Both the position numbers and the translations under genes were made by a program. The notes under the pieces are model-generated. The model was not told where the DNA came from. It did not search any database and saw nothing but the letters and a program-made list of their open reading frames with translations. From contig PKXB01000210.1 in the NCBI GenBank assembly GCA_003133345.1, positions 2,205 through 10,343 of the forward strand: 8,139 nt of DNA, given 5' to 3'. Origin of the DNA: Hyphomicrobiales bacterium (lineage in GTDB: Bacteria; Pseudomonadota; Alphaproteobacteria; Rhizobiales; Xanthobacteraceae). Below, one piece after another: positions 5,504 through 8,139 of this stretch (position 1 is its first letter; the number at the start of each line of letters is the position of its first letter).

Positions 5504-7621
5504 TTATTCGTAGCGCAGCGCCTCGATCGGATCGAGATGCGCGGCTTTGCGCGCCGGATAATAGCCGAAGAAAATACCGACGGCCGCCGAGAACAGGAAT
5601 CCGCCGGCAATCGCGGCGGCGGAGATCGGGGCCGGCCAGCCGGCGAAGAACGAGATAGCGGCGGAAAATGCCACGCCCATGACAATGCCAGCAATACCGC
5701 CAGTCACGCTCAAAAACACCGCCTCGGCGAGGAATTGCAGCAGCACGTGCACGCGGCGCGCTCCGATCGCCATGCGCAGACCGATTTCCCGCGTGCGCTC
5801 GGTCACCGATACCAGCAGGATGTTCATGATGCCGATGCCGCCGACCACCAGCGAGATCGATGCGACCGCGGCGAGCAGCAGCGCCATGATGCGGCTCGAG
5901 CTCTCGGCGGCTTCTGCGATCTGGCTCAGGTTGCGCACGGAGAAATCGTTGTCGGCGCCGAGCTTGATGCGGTGGCGGCGTGCGAGAATCTCGGTGATCT
6001 GGCGGATCGTGGGCTGCACGTCCGTCGAATTGGCGGCTTGCACGTAGATCTGGTTGACGTAGCCGGCCAAATGCGGCGTCAGGGCATAGGGGTTGGGCGG
6101 AACCGGATAGATCCAATTGAGCTGAGTCTGCGCCTGCGACGGCGCGGCCACGCCGAGCACTTTGCGTTCCGCGGTGGTGAACGGAATCATCACCAAGTCG
6201 TCCTGGTCCTGGCCATACGACGTTTGCCCCTTGGATTCGAGCACGCCGATCACCCGCAACGGGACGCCCTTCACCTGGATGAAAGCGCCAATGGGAATCT
6301 GCGACTCGCCGAACAACTGCGTCGACACGGTCCGCCCGATCACCACCACCAGCGCCGCCGATGCCTCGTCATCAAGCGAGATTTCGCGCCCGATCTCGAT
6401 CCGCCAGTTCGTCATCGGCGGGTAATTCGGACTGATGCCTTGGATTTGCGTGGCCCAATTCTGATTGCCGGACTCCACTTGGCCGGATTGGCGGATGAGA
6501 TAGCTGACCTCGCTGACCGCCGCGCTCTCGCGCCGTATCGATTGCGCGTCGCTGATGGTGAGCGTTGAGGCGCTGCCGGATCCCGCGCGCATGCCGCCCG
6601 ACGTCCTGGCGCCCGGCAGCACCACGACGAGATTGGTACCGAGCCGCTCGATCTGCTTGCGCACCGCTTCGTTGGCGCCCTGGCCGACGGCGACCATGGC
6701 GATCAAAGCGGCGACGCCGATAAAGACACCCAGCATGGTCAAGGCCGAGCGCATCATGTTGCGCCAGAGCGCTTGCATGGCGGCAGCCATGATCATCAGC
6801 CCGAAGCTCAAAACGGGATTGTTGCGCCGTGCCGCGGCGGGCAACGGCCGCTGTGCTGGCGCAACCGACAGGCCTTCGCCCGGCACCTCGGCGCGCGGCG
6901 CTGCGCCGATTTTGGCCGGCTTTGCATTGCGCGTGTCCGAGACCACCTGCCCGTCGCGCATGGTCAATACGCGGTCGGCATAGGCGCCGATGTCGGCCTC
7001 GTGGGTGACGACGATGATGGTGACGCCTTGCTCGCGATTGAGCCGCGTCAGCGTCTCCATGATTTCGTGCGAATTGCGGGTATCGAGATTGCCGGTCGGT
7101 TCGTCGGCGAGCAGCAGGCCGGGCGAGTTGATCAGGGCACGCGCGATCGCCACCCGCTGTTGTTGGCCGCCCGAGAGCTGGCCGGGCGTATTGCGTTCGC
7201 GGTCGCTCAAGCCGAGCAGCTTGAGCGCCGCGCGCGCCCGCTCGACGCGCGAGCTGGCGCTGGCTGGCCCGGCGGCCGTGTAGAACAACGGCAGCGCCAC
7301 GTTCTCGAGTGCGCTGGTGCGGGACAAAAGATTGAAGCTCTGGAACACGAAGCCCAGGCGTTCGCTGCGCAGCCGCGCCCGTTCAGGCTCGCTCAAGCCG
7401 GCGACGTCCGTGCCCTCAAAATAATAACGTCCGCTGCTCGGCCGGTCGAGACACCCGAGCACCGCCATGAGCGTCGACTTGCCCGATCCGGACGAGCCCA
7501 TGATGGCGACGAATTCGCCGGCGTTGATCGAGAGGCTCACATCTTGCAGCGCATGCACGTCGACGTCGCCGACATGGTATGTCCGCTTGACGTGCTCAAG
7601 CCTGATGATCGGTTCCGTCAT
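5504..7621 (-). CDS. macB: MacB-type ABC transporter: fused ATPase-permease of a tripartite efflux pump
   Basis: The product is a 705-residue inner-membrane protein that uses ATP to drive export of substrates (macrolides, peptides or lipopeptides in known members) through a MacA adaptor and an outer-membrane channel. The N-terminal ATPase has Walker [10 protein letters not shown] (42-50), Q-loop Q94, signature LSGGQ (149-153), Walker [11 protein letters not shown] (169-178) and H207. After a linker comes the permease: TM1 near 290-314, a large periplasmic domain to about 570, and three TMs near 577-605, 626-657 and 662-688. Conserved [16 protein letters not shown] (607-622) and the C-terminal end [19 protein letters not shown] confirm the MacB/FtsX fold. 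It is longer than E. coli MacB (648), because of the linker (about 230-270) and a proline-rich segment (490-518). ATG 7621 was chosen; TTG 7627, two codons upstream, is possible. No clear ribosome site is visible. The gene lies 29 nt after the macA-like gene and is probably co-transcribed. Confidence 0.93.
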   Translation of the reverse strand: MTEPIIRLEHVKRTYHVGDVDVHALQDVSLSINAGEFVAIMGSSGSGKSTLMAVLGCLDRPSSGRYYFEGTDVAGLSEPERARLRSERLGFVFQSFNLLSRTSALENVALPLFYTAAGPASASSRVERARAALKLLGLSDRERNTPGQLSGGQQQRVAIARALINSPGLLLADEPTGNLDTRNSHEIMETLTRLNREQGVTIIVVTHEADIGAYADRVLTMRDGQVVSDTRNAKPAKIGAAPRAEVPGEGLSVAPAQRPLPAAARRNNPVLSFGLMIMAAAMQALWRNMMRSALTMLGVFIGVAALIAMVAVGQGANEAVRKQIERLGTNLVVVLPGARTSGGMRAGSGSASTLTISDAQSIRRESAAVSEVSYLIRQSGQVESGNQNWATQIQGISPNYPPMTNWRIEIGREISLDDEASAALVVVIGRTVSTQLFGESQIPIGAFIQVKGVPLRVIGVLESKGQTSYGQDQDDLVMIPFTTAERKVLGVAAPSQAQTQLNWIYPVPPNPYALTPHLAGYVNQIYVQAANSTDVQPTIRQITEILARRHRIKLGADNDFSVRNLSQIAEAAESSSRIMALLLAAVASISLVVGGIGIMNILLVSVTERTREIGLRMAIGARRVHVLLQFLAEAVFLSVTGGIAGIVMGVAFSAAISFFAGWPAPISAAAIAGGFLFSAAVGIFFGYYPARKAAHLDPIEALRYE

Positions 7622-7650
7622 GGTCAATGCGTGGGCCGTTGGCCGCGTTA

Positions 7651-8139
7651 CTACGGCAGGCGCGGCGGCGCCGTCTTGCTGCTGTTGGTGCGTTGCTCGG
7701 CGATGATGACCTGGTCGTCGGCTTTCAGTTCACCCTTGACGATTTCGGTGTAGGTGTCGTCGTCGAGGCCGGTGGTCACTGCGACCCGAACTGCTTTGCC
7801 GTCGCGCAGCACCCAGACCCTGCCTTGCTCGGCCGGACGCGTTCGGCCGGCCGTGCCGGTTCGCCGTGTTGCACCGGCGGTCACGGGTGCATAACGCAGC
7901 GCCTGGCTCGGCACGCGCAGCACGTCGGTGCGTTGGTCGGTGATGATGCGGTTGGCTGCGGTCATGCCGGGCTTGAGCGCCCGATCGGCATTGTCGATGC
8001 CGACCACCACGTCGTAGGTCACCACGTTCTGCACGGTCTGCGGCGATTGCCGCACCTGCACGACGGTTCCTTCGAAGGTGCGCTTCGGGAAGGCATCGAC
8101 GGTGAAGATGGACTTGTCGCCGTCCGTGATGCCGCCGAT
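7651..8139 (-). CDS. macA: MacA-like periplasmic adaptor (HlyD/RND-type membrane fusion protein), C-terminal part
   Basis: The last 162 residues of an adaptor protein run off the window edge; the N-terminal membrane anchor, hairpin and lipoyl parts are not visible. The segment IFTVDAFPKRTFEGTVVQVR (11-30), then QNVVTYDVVVGIDN (37-50) and LKPGMTAANRI (55-65), is the beta-barrel region typical of MacA-family adaptors. LRVPSQALRY (74-83) begins the membrane-proximal domain, which ends with GLDDDTYTEIVKGEL and DDQVII. Between the two strands of that last domain is a low-complexity Thr/Arg/Gly loop (about 88-106). The adaptor would link MacB to a TolC-like outer-membrane channel. Its stop is 29 nt before the macB ATG on the same strand, the usual macA-macB order, so the pair very likely forms an operon whose promoter is beyond the window. 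Confidence 0.88.
   Translation of the reverse strand: MGGITDGDKSIFTVDAFPKRTFEGTVVQVRQSPQTVQNVVTYDVVVGIDNADRALKPGMTAANRIITDQRTDVLRVPSQALRYAPVTAGATRRTGTAGRTRPAEQGRVWVLRDGKAVRVAVTTGLDDDTYTEIVKGELKADDQVIIAEQRTNSSKTAPPRLP

Noticed and set aside
5537..7753. Two long + strand ORFs (343 and 326 codons) opposite macB
   Set aside because: macB has every expected motif on the minus strand, and these frames are Arg/His/Asp-rich shadows.

Overview
The window looks like chromosomal DNA of an alphaproteobacterium in the Hyphomicrobiales (Bradyrhizobium/Rhodopseudomonas-like). Three things point that way: high GC with strong G/C third-position codon bias, alphaproteobacterial-type DsbB and flavoprotein sequences, and a 49-bp palindromic intergenic repeat of a kind I remember as common in that group. 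The assignment is inference; no rRNA or other phylogenetic marker is present.

Layout. (1) 2-148: a broken end of an IS3-family transposase whose similarity stops abruptly near base 70. (2) 149-1260, + strand: a short AT-richer stretch with a possible 45-codon ORF, then an extended-SDR sugar-nucleotide epimerase/reductase that starts on the stop of that ORF (ATGA). (3) 1407-2974, + strand: wzm and wzt, the membrane and ATPase subunits of an ABC exporter for O-antigen or a similar polysaccharide. With the epimerase they look like the edge of a surface-polysaccharide locus. The IS remnant and the less GC-biased epimerase suggest transfer or rearrangement at this edge. (4) 3033-3584: dsbB, membrane disulfide-bond oxidase. 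(5) 3616-4857: a PhzS-like FAD monooxygenase whose last codons and stop lie inside the palindromic repeat (4850-4898). (6) 4949-5497: a diheme cytochrome b561. (7) 7621-5504, - strand: macB, and 8139-7651, - strand: the C-terminal part of a macA-like adaptor. Together these encode a MacAB tripartite efflux pump. macB ends 6 bp from the end of the cytochrome gene, tail to tail.

How the genes work together. The epimerase would make or modify an NDP-sugar for a lipid-linked glycan, which Wzm/Wzt would move across the inner membrane. Wzt has only the nucleotide-binding domain and no C-terminal glycan-binding domain. DsbB, the flavoprotein and cytochrome b561 are all redox proteins, but nothing in the sequence ties them to one pathway. 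MacAB is a separate divergent unit that would need a TolC-type outer-membrane partner, not seen here.

I found no CRISPR array, tRNA, rRNA, defence system or clearly undescribed system. The most interesting points are the coupled small ORF, the repeat that supplies a gene's stop codon, the IS breakpoint and a changed FAD-motif residue in the monooxygenase.
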